A program made the position numbers and the translations under genes. A DNA stretch of 64,000 bases, from NCBI GenBank assembly GCA_024364735.1, contig JAGFNQ010008738.1, positions 63,672 through 127,671 of the forward strand, read 5' to 3'. The DNA is from Boesenbergia rotunda. Lineage: Eukaryota > Streptophyta > Magnoliopsida > Zingiberales > Zingiberaceae. A model generated the notes under the pieces. It searched no databases. It saw only the letters and a list, made by a program, of their open reading frames with translations, and had not been told where the DNA came from. Positions 22,601 through 33,528 of this stretch are shown here, piece by piece (position 1 is the stretch's first letter; each line of letters begins with the position of its first letter).

Positions 22601-22612
22601 AAAGGGGGAGAT
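22601..22612 (+). other. Polypurine tract, element A
   Basis: AAAGGGGGAGAT immediately before the 3' LTR, identical to that of B. Confidence 0.9.
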
Positions 22613-22709
22613 TGTTGGTGCAGGAAGCACCATATCAAACCTTGTTTTGATATTGGCAAAGGATTCAAAGTTAAGTACTATTTGTTGTCTAATGTGTTCA
22701 CTGAGTGTG

Positions 22710-23155
22710 CAGAAAGAAGTCCTGGCGAAGGGCTGCTGGGCACCCAGCGAAGGAATGCTAGGCATCGAAACCCTAAGACCTGGCGAAGGGCTGCTAGGCA
22801 CCTGGCGAAGGACTTCCAAGAATCGAAGACCTGGCGAAGGGCTGCTAGGCACCTGGTGAAGGACTGTCAAGAATCGAAGACCTGGCGAAGGGCTGCTAGG
22901 CACCTAGCAAAGGACTGCTAGCAATCGAAGACCTGGCGAAGGGCTGCTAGGCACCTGGCGAAGGACTGCTAGGAATCGAAGACCTGGCAAAGGGCTGCTA
23001 GGCACCTGGCGAAGGACTGCTAGGAATCGAAGACCTGGCAAAGGGTTGCTAGGCACCTGGCGAAGGACTGCTAGGAATCGAAGACCTGGCGAAGGACTGC
23101 TAGGAATCGAAGACCTGGCGAAGGACTACTAGGCACTTGGCGAAGGGCTGCTGGG
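22710..23155. repeat. 51-base tandem array in the A 3' LTR
   Basis: About eight to nine units versus six to seven in the 5' LTR, so the array has changed copy number since A inserted. Confidence 0.82.
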
Positions 23156-24049
23156 TAAAAGTCCAACCGGAGGAGCCGGTTGGCAAAAGGTAAATTCTCC
23201 TGAGAGGAGTAGGTGAGGACGCGTTCCCCGTCGAGGGAACAGTAGGCGTCGGTTTGACCTAGGGCTCCATTTGGGGGACCCGAAGTCAGAACTAAGACAA
23301 CTACGGATGTAAAAATCAACTAATATGTTTGCCTTGTTATTTTGGAACTAACCTTGAATACAGGGACCAAGGGAACGTATTTCTGCAGCTCAGAACGCCC
23401 CAAAGGAGAAGGGCAGGAAGCTGGGTCAGGCGCCCAGGAAGCCCCGGGCGCCCAAGGTGAAAGACAAAACAATGAAGCAGGAATTGCTTCGAAGCAGCAT
23501 CAAGCAGGTCACCCCAGAGGCCCCGAGCGCCCAAGGTCAAATCAATCGATGCAAAGTAATATGAAGCCAGCGGACCAAGTCAATGAGGGCGTCCCCAACG
23601 TCCCGGGCAACCCCGTCAGCTCCAGAGCCGATTCGAAGGGGATAAGCGCTGACCAAGTTTCGAATAGAAGTTCTCGGATCCGAAGGAACGTGTCAGGCGC
23701 TCCCGACGTCCCAGGCACCACCAGGAGCACTATAAAAGGGGCTCGACCCCAAGGCTTCAGAACATCAATTTTCCAACGCCTTTACGCTCTTTGTTCAAGC
23801 GCTCTGCTCCGACAAACTTCGATCTCGAGATTCTAGCGCCGCCGCCGACGACCCTCTGCTCCGAACTACAACCTACACGGGCGTCGGTAACGAAAAGTGT
23901 TGTCATTTACTTACTGCAAAATTTTTGTGTTATACTCTGTAAACCTTTGCACGAATATAGAATTGCCCGCAGTAAATGGTCAAGGACCGTGGGCCTTGGA
24001 GTAGGAGCCGACCGCGACTCCGAACCAAGTAAAACCACTTGCGTTCTGT

Positions 24050-24054
24050 GTTTA
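24050..24054. other. Target-site duplication of solo LTR C, left copy
   Basis: GTTTA here and at 35947-35951. The uninterrupted sequence TGTTTATTTGTTTTTAATTC is seen at 17650-17669 in the A 5' LTR, which confirms the empty site. Confidence 0.93.
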
Positions 24055-24374
24055 TGTAACGACCTAGAAAATTTTCTCAATATTTTCATTAAAATATTGA
24101 TCATGTCTAGATAGTGTTTGAGGAACCTAGAGATACTAGTACAAATTTTAGCCTAGTTATCCATGATTTTCCCATTTAAATTGAGAAGCTAAATACTAAT
24201 GGGCCTTATATGGGCTTTTCTAGTACCATAGTTATTAGTGGATTTTAGGTAGAATTTAATATAAATATAAATGGGTTTTAATTAGGAATATTAGCATGAT
24301 TATGGGTGAGTCTTAGGGGAATTTTCAAAAATAAGGAAAAAAAGAATAAAAAAATAAAATAAAAAAATAAAGTT

Positions 24375-24450
24375 CATGCACCAAGGATTGAACCTTGGAC
24401 CTAGTATACCATCATGCATGTACTAACCAATTCACCTAGAAAGGGAGTGC
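24375..24450 (-). other. tRNA-like module in LTR C
   Basis: On the minus strand TAGGTGAATTGGTTAGTACA is followed by CCAAGGTTCAATCCTTGG. It lies about 100 bases upstream of TATATAAAT at 24548 and is antisense to the LTR. Confidence 0.5.
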
Positions 24451-26448
24451 TATGAGGGAATGAAGTGGATTTTTGTTAAGGCTAAAGGAAGTGAAGAGTC
24501 ACCATGAGAGGAGGCACCATGTCTCTTCACTTGCCCCCTCTTCATTGTATATAAATGAGAAGGATGATAACTTAACCCTTAAGATAGTTATTCCTCCTCT
24601 CTTCATCCACTAAGCCTCTCCTCTCCTTCTTCTTCCTCCTTCTAGCCGAACCCCATAGGAGGCTTCTCCCTTGGGAAAAGTTCACAAGAAGGCCACTCCT
24701 TCAAGATCCAAGGCTTTGTTTACAAGGTTTCAAAGGCTAGGGGTAGTCAAGGGACAACAAGGTCTTCATCCTCCTCCCTATCTAAGGTCTATAACCAAGA
24801 TAAACCAAGGTAAGACTCCCTCACCTGTGGTGTAATAGTTCTCTTTGATGTTTATCATAATATGAAGTTTCGTTTGGGTTTTATGTTGAGAAAGCCATGG
24901 ACATGACCCTACAACTTTCGTCCACCATGTTTTTTTGGGTCCAAGATGATGTTAAAAACCACACTCATGCTTTCTAATGTTTTCTCATGATGAATATAGA
25001 ATAAAATATGATTTGGAAAATTTTTGGAGTACCCTAAGACACTTTAGGTTTCGGGCCCTCACCACGATTCCATGGTTAGGGTTGGATCTAACCCTTCAAG
25101 TATGTACCTTGTGTATCCTCATGGTACAAGGGAGGTTGAGGGTGATTTATGTGAATTTTCACATGGCCTTGTAACCCTACAAGTTTCGGCCAAGATGGGT
25201 TTTTGGGCAAGGAGTTAGGACTTACTTCATGTACGGGTTCCAATGGCTCCTATGGTATGGTATGGATAGTGTTAGATGATTGATTGGAATTTTATGAATT
25301 TTTCCATGTACCCATGGCCCTTGCAAGTTTCGGCCAACCCCAAGAAGTAGGGCTAGGAGTTAGGGTTAACCCTAATCATGAGCCCTAATAACTTCCTATG
25401 GCCTTATAGGTAATGTATGGTCTTTCCCTTTCTTTATGCTACCTTACATGTCACTTGAATGATAGAACCTCTTCCTTACAAGTTTCGGCCAAGCAACTTG
25501 ATTGGGGTTTAGGTGGAGTTAGGGTTTCAAGAATGATTGTGTATGGCTTATTATGATGTATATATATATAGGTTCAAGCATGTGGTAGAAATTATGTTAC
25601 CCATAACCCTAACCTTAAGTGTTATGTTTCATGTTTAATATGTTATATTAGATGCCATGTTTAGTAGGGTTTGTTCATGAATGTCGTATGTTCTATGCCA
25701 TGCACTTAGATAGCACGTAGCATATTTATAGGAGTCCTACCCATGTATGCTTGTGATAGATACTATACTTATGTATGCAATGCAATGCTTACCTTATGTA
25801 CCATGATCATGCAAGCTCTATGAATTAGGATGATGGTCAATGTAAACATGTCATGTTCTATAAATACAAGGCGATGCTTACCTTATGTACCATGATCATG
25901 CAAGCACTATGAACAAGAATGATGTTTTATGTAAGCATGCCATGCTTTATGAATGAAGATAATGCTTATGCCTTTAAGGCATAATGATGCTATGCATTAA
26001 GTATGAACGATGAAAGGTCAAGTATGCTTTATGTCATGCTTTATGTAACAAGGTTATGTTATGGTTAAATATGCTATGAATGTCCTATGAATGATGAAGC
26101 ATGTGAAGTTATTTTACTTTATGAATGGGCTTGTACCGGACCGAAGTATGGGTCCAAGGGATGGGCACCTTAAGAACGCCCCGGTTCTGGACTACCGACT
26201 ATGTTGTCCACGGTTCTGGGACTACCGAAGCTGTCCAACAGGGATGGGCACCTTAAGAATGCCTCGGTTCTGGGACTACCGTAGCTGTCCTTACCCTAGT
26301 AGGTCGAGACTAGCTACCTTGTCTTTACTTAGGGATGCGCGCATATGATGTATGTATGTGGTACAAGCCGGGGACCCCAATGATGTTATGATTATGTTTA
26401 AGTATTCAAAAGTATGATTTTAAAATTAAGCATCCTTATGTATATGCA

Positions 26449-26453
26449 TTTGA
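26449..26453. other. Target-site duplication of C1, left copy
   Basis: TTTGA here and at 28945-28949; the empty site GCATTTGACTCATG-like is preserved in the homologous solo LTR near 6580. Confidence 0.92.
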
Positions 26454-26623
26454 TGTAACGCCCCAAAATTTCCATTTTTAGTACTTAAAGTCCTTAGAAT
26501 TATTTAGAAATGGTTTAGAAATATTCTAGATATTTTTAGGAATTTTTAGAGTATTTTTATGAAATTTTCCGAGTCCGTTTGGTGTTTTTAGAAAAAGAAA
26601 AATAAAAAGAAAAATAATAAAAA

Positions 26624-26938
26624 CGTTTAAGGGCAGCCGGTGGATTGAACCCGCGACAACCACGAAACAGCCCGCGCGCGCAACCAGCCGGGCAAGGTAT
26701 CAAGCACAGAAAAGAAAGGAGAGACCTATATTTAAGGGGTAGTTAGGTCGATTTGCCCCCATAAGTATAAATGGAAAAACCAATTAAGGGCAGCAGGGGG
26801 GTTCGAAGCCGCGACGCCTGCACGAAAACAGGCAAGCGCGCGACCAGCCAGACTAGGGTATCAAGCACAGCAAAGGGTGGAGAGAATTATATTTAAGGTG
26901 TAGTTAGGTCGATCCGCCCCCATAAGTATAAATAGATA
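26624..26938. repeat. 161-base tandem duplication of the promoter unit in C1
   Basis: Two diverged units each contain a tRNA-like module (minus strand, 26630-26702 and 26789-26862), TATTTAAGG, TAGTTAGGTCGAT and CATAAGTATAAAT (26760 and 26921). B-box-like GGTTCAATCC in the first and CTTCGAACCC in the second are readable on the minus strand. Confidence 0.78.
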
Positions 26939-27199
26939 AGTTAAGAGAGGAAATTAGAATTTTTGGTTTTCCTCTTCCTCACCCTAGCCGCGCGACATCC
27001 TTCCCCTCTCACGCACGCACGCCAACACCAAGCCCTTTCTCTCCTCTTCCAAGGGGCGCCGGCCAAGGAGGGATCAAGGAAAGCGGAGCGTTGCGTTCGT
27101 CTCGACGAGGAGAACGCGTAGGCGCGAAGAATTCTCCAAGATCTCAAGTTTCTCCCGAGTCCTAGACGTCAATCTTGGTTGTAAGTCCAAGGTATCAAG

Positions 27200-27997
27200 G
27201 TAAGTACTGCTCACCTGCAGTAAGAGGCGGTTTTACCGCGAGAATTTCCTTTAAAAGTTTTTAAAAGAGAATTTTTCCTTTTTGCTTTAGTTTTTGCATG
27301 TGATCTTAGTTTCTTATATGCTTGTATATGTTTGATAAGCACCCTATGTGAGTTTAGGGCCAAGAAAGTTATGAGAAAAGAAAAGAAGATAAAGATAAGA
27401 AAAGAAAAGGCCAAGGCCTTAAGAAAATCCCCAAAAGTCAAGACTTAGGGATTTTAGCACGCAAGGTGCTCCAGAAAATGCCAAGGCATTTACAGATAAG
27501 AAAGAAAAGAAAGAAAAGCTATTTTATTTTCTAAGGCCAGTACCCGGCGTCCAAGGGCGTCGTTAAAGAAATCCAGGTGTCCAATTCCAAGGTCTTGGCC
27601 CTGGTAGACCAAGGTCTGCTCTATTAGGATTGGTGGCTCGCTACCCCAACCTTTTAGGGAACGCGCATCAGATGGTACTTACGTCTTCAGTGGATCCAAG
27701 TGATTATTATTTTCAAGTATATGCTTTAGCAAAGTTTTCTAAAGTTTAAGAAAGTTTTCAAAAAGTTAAAGAATAGCTAAAGTTTCAAGTTGAGCCAAGA
27801 AAAGTAAATTGAGATTTATTATTGCTTGAGTATGCATGTTTTGAGTTATACATGTTCTTAGTTTTCTTTCAAGCATATTAGTATCTCATATGATTTTCAG
27901 TTTGATCTAGAAGCATGTTTGCACATTTCGAGATTTTGTGAGCTAGATAGTACTTACTAAGCTTTTTGCTTACTAGTTGCATTTCCTCTTATTGCAG
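27200..27997 (+). other. Intron-like segment in C1
   Basis: AAGG/GTAAGT donor, ACTTACTAAGC branch-like block 35-45 bases before TCTTATTGCAG/AT. The same layout occurs in C and in the 52071 LTRs. Confidence 0.45.
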
Positions 27998-28964
27998 ATA
28001 AAGGTAAAGGCAAGCAATTCTGAAGGAAGGCGACGAGGCGGTGCTGAGAAAAGTGTGTGTGGTGGCTGATTATGGAGAGATCTTTGGCACAAGACAATTT
28101 AGTTATTTAATTCACAATGTTATAGTTCATTTGAATTTCAAGTTTTTGTTTTATGGAGTTTAGCGAACATTTAAGTTTTGGATAGTTTTACATACTCAAT
28201 TTCTTAGAGTAAAGATTCCATGTCATTTCTTTTAGCCTATATATTCTTATGACTGCACTGGATGAGTAGAATTGTGAGTAGTTAGAGATATTGATACTTA
28301 GTTAGAGAAATAGATGCATGTGCCAAGATAGTATCAATTTCTTCTTTGAATTAAGTTTCATTGCTTAAATATGTTTAGAAAAGTTGCATTCACATTTCAT
28401 GATGCTTTAGCAAGGTCATAGAACATGTATTTGGTTATATGAATGTATAGAAGTCAAGATTGGTACAAACTTTAGTGTTAAAGTTCATATAACTTGTATA
28501 GTTTATTTTCTTCCGCAAAAGTCCAAATTTCAAGTTTATGGATTCGTTTTGATTGGCTAAACTCATTTGAAAACTGTCATAGAGTGTAGAAATGGTGTCA
28601 TGATTCCATATGGCTCGAAATTATAAGTTTGGAGGAGCTGTGAAGCAACTGCCAAAAACCTGAAAATTCAGATTTCAGGCTATCAGTCGACTGATACAGT
28701 ATCAGTCGACTGATACCCGACTGTGGTGTTGGACGAGGCAAGCTTCAAAATGTACCATATGTGAGCTTTTGAGATAGAAAGTGTGATATGTTATTATACA
28801 TGACTGCTTAAGTTAGAATATAATTGTTAGATGAATTTAAAAGTTTAAAAAAAAAAGATTTCCGCATTTTTAGTCATGTATCAAAAGTAGAGAAGTAGAG
28901 AGAAGTAACGATCCGTCTAAGGCAGGAGAAGGCGGGTCGCTACATTTGACTCATGCATTCATTC

Positions 28965-29165
28965 ATGTTATGCATTATGTCATGATAGAAAATGCTTTAT
29001 ACTTATGTTTATGTTAAGAATTATGCCATGATAGAAAATGTTTTATGCTTATGTTTTATGTTAAGAATTATGCCATGATAGTAAATGTTTTATGCCTATG
29101 TTTTATGTTAAGAATTATGCATGATAGTAAATGTTTTATGCTTATGTTTATATTAATAATATGCA
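28965..29165. repeat. Short tandem array in LTR C
   Basis: Units of about 57 bases with TTATGTTAAGAATTATGCCATGATAG, the counterpart of the array at 6205-6540. Confidence 0.75.
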
Positions 29166-29327
29166 CATATTTTATGTTAGGAATCATGTCATGTTAAGTA
29201 TATTTATGTTTAATTTATGTCATGTATCATGGCATGTTAAGTGTATTTTATGCTGATGTACTATGTAAGAACTATGTCATGCTAAATGATTTTATATGCT
29301 TATGTTCTATGTAAAGCACCAAGTCAT

Positions 29328-29332
29328 GTTAA
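29328..29332. other. Target-site duplication of C2, left copy
   Basis: GTTAA here and at 35503-35507. Confidence 0.92.
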
Positions 29333-29671
29333 TGTAATGACCCGAAAAATTCTCTTAATATTTTCTTAAAATATTGAGCATGTCTAGATAATTTTCCGAG
29401 GGGCCCAGAAATAACTATGTAAAATTGGGCCTAGAAATCCATGTTTTCTCATTTAAATTGAGAAAAACTAGGTACTAATGAGCTTTAAATGGGCTCCAAA
29501 AATGGGTATTAATTAGGTAAAATTAATATAAATTAGGTAAAAATTAATATAAATATAAAAGAATTTTATTTAGGAATATTGGCATAATTATGGGTGATTT
29601 TAGGGGGATTTTCGAAATTTAGGAAATAAAAATAATAAAATAAATGAAATGAAAATAAACTAAAAATAAAG

Positions 29672-29752
29672 GTGCATGAGCCAAGGATTGAACCTTGGAC
29701 CTCTTGTACAACCATGTAAGCCTTAATCAACTCACCTAGCAAGGGATTTCTA
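29672..29752 (-). other. tRNA-like module in the C2 5' LTR
   Basis: Minus-strand TAGGTGAGTTGATTAAGGC, then GTCCAAGGTTCAATCCTTGG; 85 bases upstream of TATAAAG. Repeated at 33867-33947 in the 3' LTR. Confidence 0.5.
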
Positions 29753-30180
29753 TGAGGAAATGAAATGGATATAAGTTGAGATTAAGAAGAAGATGAAGAG
29801 TCATGGAGAGACTCTTCATTCACCACCTTAATGGGTTATAAAGAGGGGGGTTTTGGGAGTTATTCTCTTCCCTCCATCAATTGCATTCTCTTCCTCCTTC
29901 TTTCTCATCCTAGACTAAATCTACAAGGGAGATTTTCCCTTGGAAAAACTCCACAAGAAGGTCCTACCACCAAGATCTAAAGGTTTCCTAAGGTTCCAAG
30001 GCTAGGGGTGATCAAGAGACAACAAGTCTTCCTTCTTCTTCCCATCTAAGGTCTAAAAATCAAGAAACCCCAAGGTAAGACTCCCTCACCTGTGGTATAA
30101 TAGTTCCCTATGATTTCCATGATTTTTAGCATGATATATTGGTTAGTTTTCGAATTTGATGTTGAAAGGAAAGAAAACCA

Positions 30181-30880
30181 AGACCCTCATGCTTAAGGGT
30201 TTCGGCCACCATGTTTTACAGGTCTATAATTATGCTACAAATCATGATAATGTTATTTAATGTTCCCTTATGATGTGTAGAGGTTAAGTACAATTTTTGA
30301 GAATTTTTGGAACAATCTAGAACACCCTAGGGTTTCGGCCAACATGAAAGAAACCAAAACTAAGAACCTTAAGTTTAAGGGTTCCGACCACCATGATTTA
30401 CAGGTATATAATTATGCTAAAAATCATGATAATGTTATTTAATGTTCCCTTATGATGTGTATAGGTTAAGTATAATTTTTGGGAATTTTTGGAGTACCTA
30501 GGATACCCTAGGGTTTCGGCCAACATGAAAGAAACAAAACTAAGAACCTTAAGTTTAAGGGTTTCGGCCACCATAATTTACAGGTCTATAATTATGCCAA
30601 AAATCTTGATAATGTTATTTAATGTTCCCTTATGATGTGTAGAGGTTAAGTATAATTTGTGGGAATTTTTGAAGTACCCTAGGACACCCTAGGGTTTCGG
30701 CCAACATGTAAGAAACAAAACTAAGAACCCTAAGTTTAAGGGTTTCGGCCACCATGATTTAAAGGTCTATAATTAAGACAAAAATCTTGATAATGTTATT
30801 TTATGTTCCCTTATGATGTGTGGAGGTTAAGTATAATTTCTGGGAATTTTTGTATTACCCTAGAGACCCCATATGTTTCG
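30181..30880. repeat. Four 180-base tandem units in the C2 5' LTR
   Basis: Each unit includes TTAAGGGTTTCGGCCACCAT, GGTCTATAATTATG, TGATAATGTTATTTAATG and CCCTAGGGTTTCGGCCAAC. The same four units are at about 34378-35075 in the 3' LTR, so they predate the insertion. Confidence 0.88.
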
Positions 30881-31309
30881 GCCAACCTCAAGGACCCAAG
30901 GGTTAGGGTTGAGCCTTTAGCTTCAAGTATATGTTTATGTGTTGCCATGATATAAGGGTGATGTAGGGAACCATGTTAAGTTATATGCCCATGCTATGGT
31001 AAGAACCATGATAAGTGATTATGTATGTTCATGATATGAATGATGCCATGATAAGTATGATAAGTTTATGTTCAGGATATGAATGATGTCATGATAAGAA
31101 TGATAGGGTTATGATCACGATAAAAATGATGCTATGATATGTTAGGTTTATGATATGAATGATATGCCATGTTTTATGAATAATATGCATGTATGTCATG
31201 TCTTATGAATGAAGTTAAAGGTTTCCGCTGCATTATGATGTCTACATGTCCTAGGTATGTTAACGTAACGCCGCTTTATGAAAAGAAAAAAAAAAGCGGG
31301 CGTTACAGG

Positions 31310-31324
31310 TTGGTATCAGAGCAG
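31310..31324 (+). other. Primer-binding site, C2
   Basis: TTGGTATCAGAGCAG two bases after the 5' LTR, complementary to tRNA-Met. Confidence 0.9.
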
Positions 31325-32027
31325 TAACCATCTCACTACACACACATCATGCCCTCTTCCTGCAGCTTCCAATTAAGTACCTCTTTACATGTCTTATAGT
31401 AGGAAGATGTCTTATGATTTTAAGGTATGCCAGTATGAATGATATTTATGATGAAATGTACGTTACGATATGTAACGATGAATGATACTTTATCTTATTT
31501 TAGGAATTAAATATTTAGAATAATATAGGCGTAGAAAAGAAACTATAATTTATGATATTAGGTATAATCTATAATATAGTCACATGTAGAAAATTATCCG
31601 ATAGCCTACCCACAGGAGATTTTAACACTCTCACCTATGTTAGCATATAGCATTAGTTCCATGATATTAATACCGATATAATTAATGGTATAGGTCATAT
31701 GGTATAACTTAGGTAGGGACGTATAGGGTAGGGTTCTAATTATGTTAACACTTATTATAGGTTATGGGTCACTGATATCTTATATATAATATATAAGACT
31801 ACCTTAAGTTATTTTATGGTAATATAATAAGTAGGATCTCACCTATTCTATAATAATCATACAACTAATATAATTCGTAACTCGGGCAGAGAACTAATAT
31901 TCGGAAGCATACTATTATTAGGTTTACCCATAATTAAAATAAGTATATAACTATGATATATGCATAAAATTATATCATGGAGTTAATAATGACATTAGCC
32001 AATTATATGTCAAAGAGATAATCAGAA
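31325..32027. other. AT-rich filler where gag, protease and RT should be
   Basis: Apart from a short leader resembling that of the 52071 element (TGCAGCTTCCAA), this stretch of TATAAT-rich text matches no gypsy gene. It may be a remnant too decayed to recognise or foreign filler joined during deletion. Confidence 0.6.
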
Positions 32028-33099
32028 CTTCGATATATACAGCGATGCTTCCAAGCTAAGACTTGGAGCTGTACTTAGGCAGAGTGGTAAGGTCATTGCT
32101 TATGCCTCTAGGAAACTCAAGGAACATGAGCAGAACTACCCCACTCATGATCTGGAACTGGCCGCGGTGGTCTTCGCTCTTCAGATATGGAGGCATTATC
32201 TGTACGGAGCGCAGTGTCGAATTTATACAGACCACCAGAGTCTGTGATGTTTCTTCACTCAGAAGGACCTGAATATGAGGCAACGCCGATGGCTTGAGTT
32301 GGTGAAGGGCTATGACTGCGAGATCTTCTACCATCCTGGGAAGGCAAACAAAGTGGTCGAGGTACTCAGCTGGAAGTCAAGTGCCACTTTGATGTCTATA
32401 TCTGGATTACCCCGACCACTCGAAAGAGAAATGGTTAATTTTGGGGCCGAGGTCATCACCGGACGACTTTGCACCATGACAATATCACCCACGCTATTTG
32501 GGAATATATTGGAAAAACAGAATAGTGGTCTGAGTCGTCAGAAAATAAAACAGGAGATCCTAGAAGGAAAAGGCGATGGTTTTCATATCGCAAAAGGGGG
32601 AGAATTATACCTTAGGGATCGTCTATTTATTCCTAATGATTCGGAGCTTCGAAGGGAAATACTAGCGGAAGCTCACGGAACCCCTTATTCGATGCATCCA
32701 GGATCCACCAAGATGTATCAAGATTTGAAAGAGAAGTTTTGGTGGTCCGGGACGAAGAGAGATGTGGGCCAGCATGTCAGTACATGCAGGACTTGCCAAC
32801 GAGTAAAAGCAGAACACCAGCGACCCGGAGGAGTTCTGCAGCCACTTCCAATTCCGGAATGGAAATGGGAAGATATCTCTATGGATTCTGTTTTAGGACT
32901 CCCTAGGACTGCAAATGGATATGATGCAATATGGGTAATTATGGACGGGTTGACAAAGTCTGCCCACTTCCTAGTAGTCAAGATGACTTATTCGATTGAG
33001 CAACTAGCTCAACTATATGCTAGGGAGATAATTAGACTTCATGGACTTTCCAAGACCATCATCTCAGATAGGGGTGGTCGCTTTACTTCGCATTTTTGA
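32028..33099 (+). pseudogene. Gypsy RNase H and N-terminal integrase fragment of C2
   Basis: The sequence starts inside RNase H (YSDASKLRLGAVLRQ, then VIAYASRKLKEHE) and continues through LEVVKGYDC-like text, the HHCC zinc region (HPGSTKMYQDLKEKFWWSG, CRTCQRVKAEHQ) and the integrase core with DGLTKSAHF and SDRGGRFTS. A TGA at 32245 interrupts RNase H where the 52071 element encodes Arg (CGG). The frame stops at 33097-33099, where about 430 bases are missing relative to the 52071 element, including the third catalytic acid. Confidence 0.9.
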
Positions 33100-33494
33100 A
33101 AGTGGCTCCTATGAAAGGGGTGACAAGATTCGGGAGGAAAGGAAAGCTAAGTCCGTGTTATGTGGGGTCGTACCTGATTCTGAAAAGAGTTGGTAAAGTG
33201 GCATATGAGCTGGAGCTACCTTCAGAGATGTCAACTATCCATAACGTATTCCATGTGTCCCTGTTGAAAAAGTGTATCCCAAATATGGACCAAGTGATTG
33301 AGCCACAGACGGTGCAGGTGCAAGAGGACCTAAGCTATGAGAGCAGACCCATCCAGATTTTGGATAAGGAAGTCAAGAAGCTGAGGAGTAAGGAGGTACC
33401 CTTAGTCAAGGTCCTATGGCAAAGTCAACGGTTCGAAGAAGCTACCTGGGAACGCGAGGACGAGATGAGGCGCAAGTACCCGGAGTTATTCTAA
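33096..33494 (+). pseudogene. Gypsy integrase C-terminus with chromodomain, C2
   Basis: FMKVAPMKGV-type start, LSPCYVGSYLIL (GPY/F-like module), NVFHVSLLKKC, and a chromodomain-like end (LRSKEVPLVKVLW, FEEATWEREDEMRRKYPELF). This ending is characteristic of Tekay/Del chromoviruses, in which it is thought to guide integration to chromatin. It is in a frame of its own after the deletion and has no start of its own. Confidence 0.9.
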
Positions 33495-33516
33495 GTTCGA
33501 GGATGAACTTTCACGA

Positions 33517-33528
33517 GGTATGGGGGAT
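33517..33528 (+). other. Polypurine tract, C2
   Basis: AGGTATGGGGGAT just before the TGTAAC of the 3' LTR. Confidence 0.8.

Larger units (their letters stand above)
22613..24054 (+). mobile_element. Element A 3' LTR, first part
   Basis: TGTTGGTGCAGGAAGCACC start, an expanded GGCGAAGG array (22710-23155), GC-rich block, TATAAAAGGG near 23731, intron-like insert and CCGTGGGCCTTGGAGTAGG block. It is interrupted by a solo gypsy LTR with GTTTA on both sides and finishes at 35952-36048. Confidence 0.9.
26454..28944 (+). mobile_element. C1: solo LTR of another gypsy-like family
   Basis: 2491 bases from TGTAACGCCCC to GTCGCTACA with TTTGA on both sides. It has no pol. It shares a gypsy-LTR plan with C, C2 and the 52071 element: tRNA-like modules, TATA box, GGTAAG donor (27200) with a CACCTGCAGTA block, ACTTACTAAGC (27952-27962), TTGCAG acceptor (27997) and a TGTGTGTGGTGG block (28048). 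A CAGTCGACTG palindrome pair occurs at 28683-28720. Confidence 0.85.
29333..31307 (+). mobile_element. C2 5' LTR
   Basis: TGTAATGACCC to GGGCGTTACA, 1975 bases. tRNA-like module at 29672-29752 (minus), TATAAAG at 29837, GGTAAGA at 30074 with CCCTCACCTGTGGTATAATAG, then four 180-base units (30181-30880). Confidence 0.9.
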
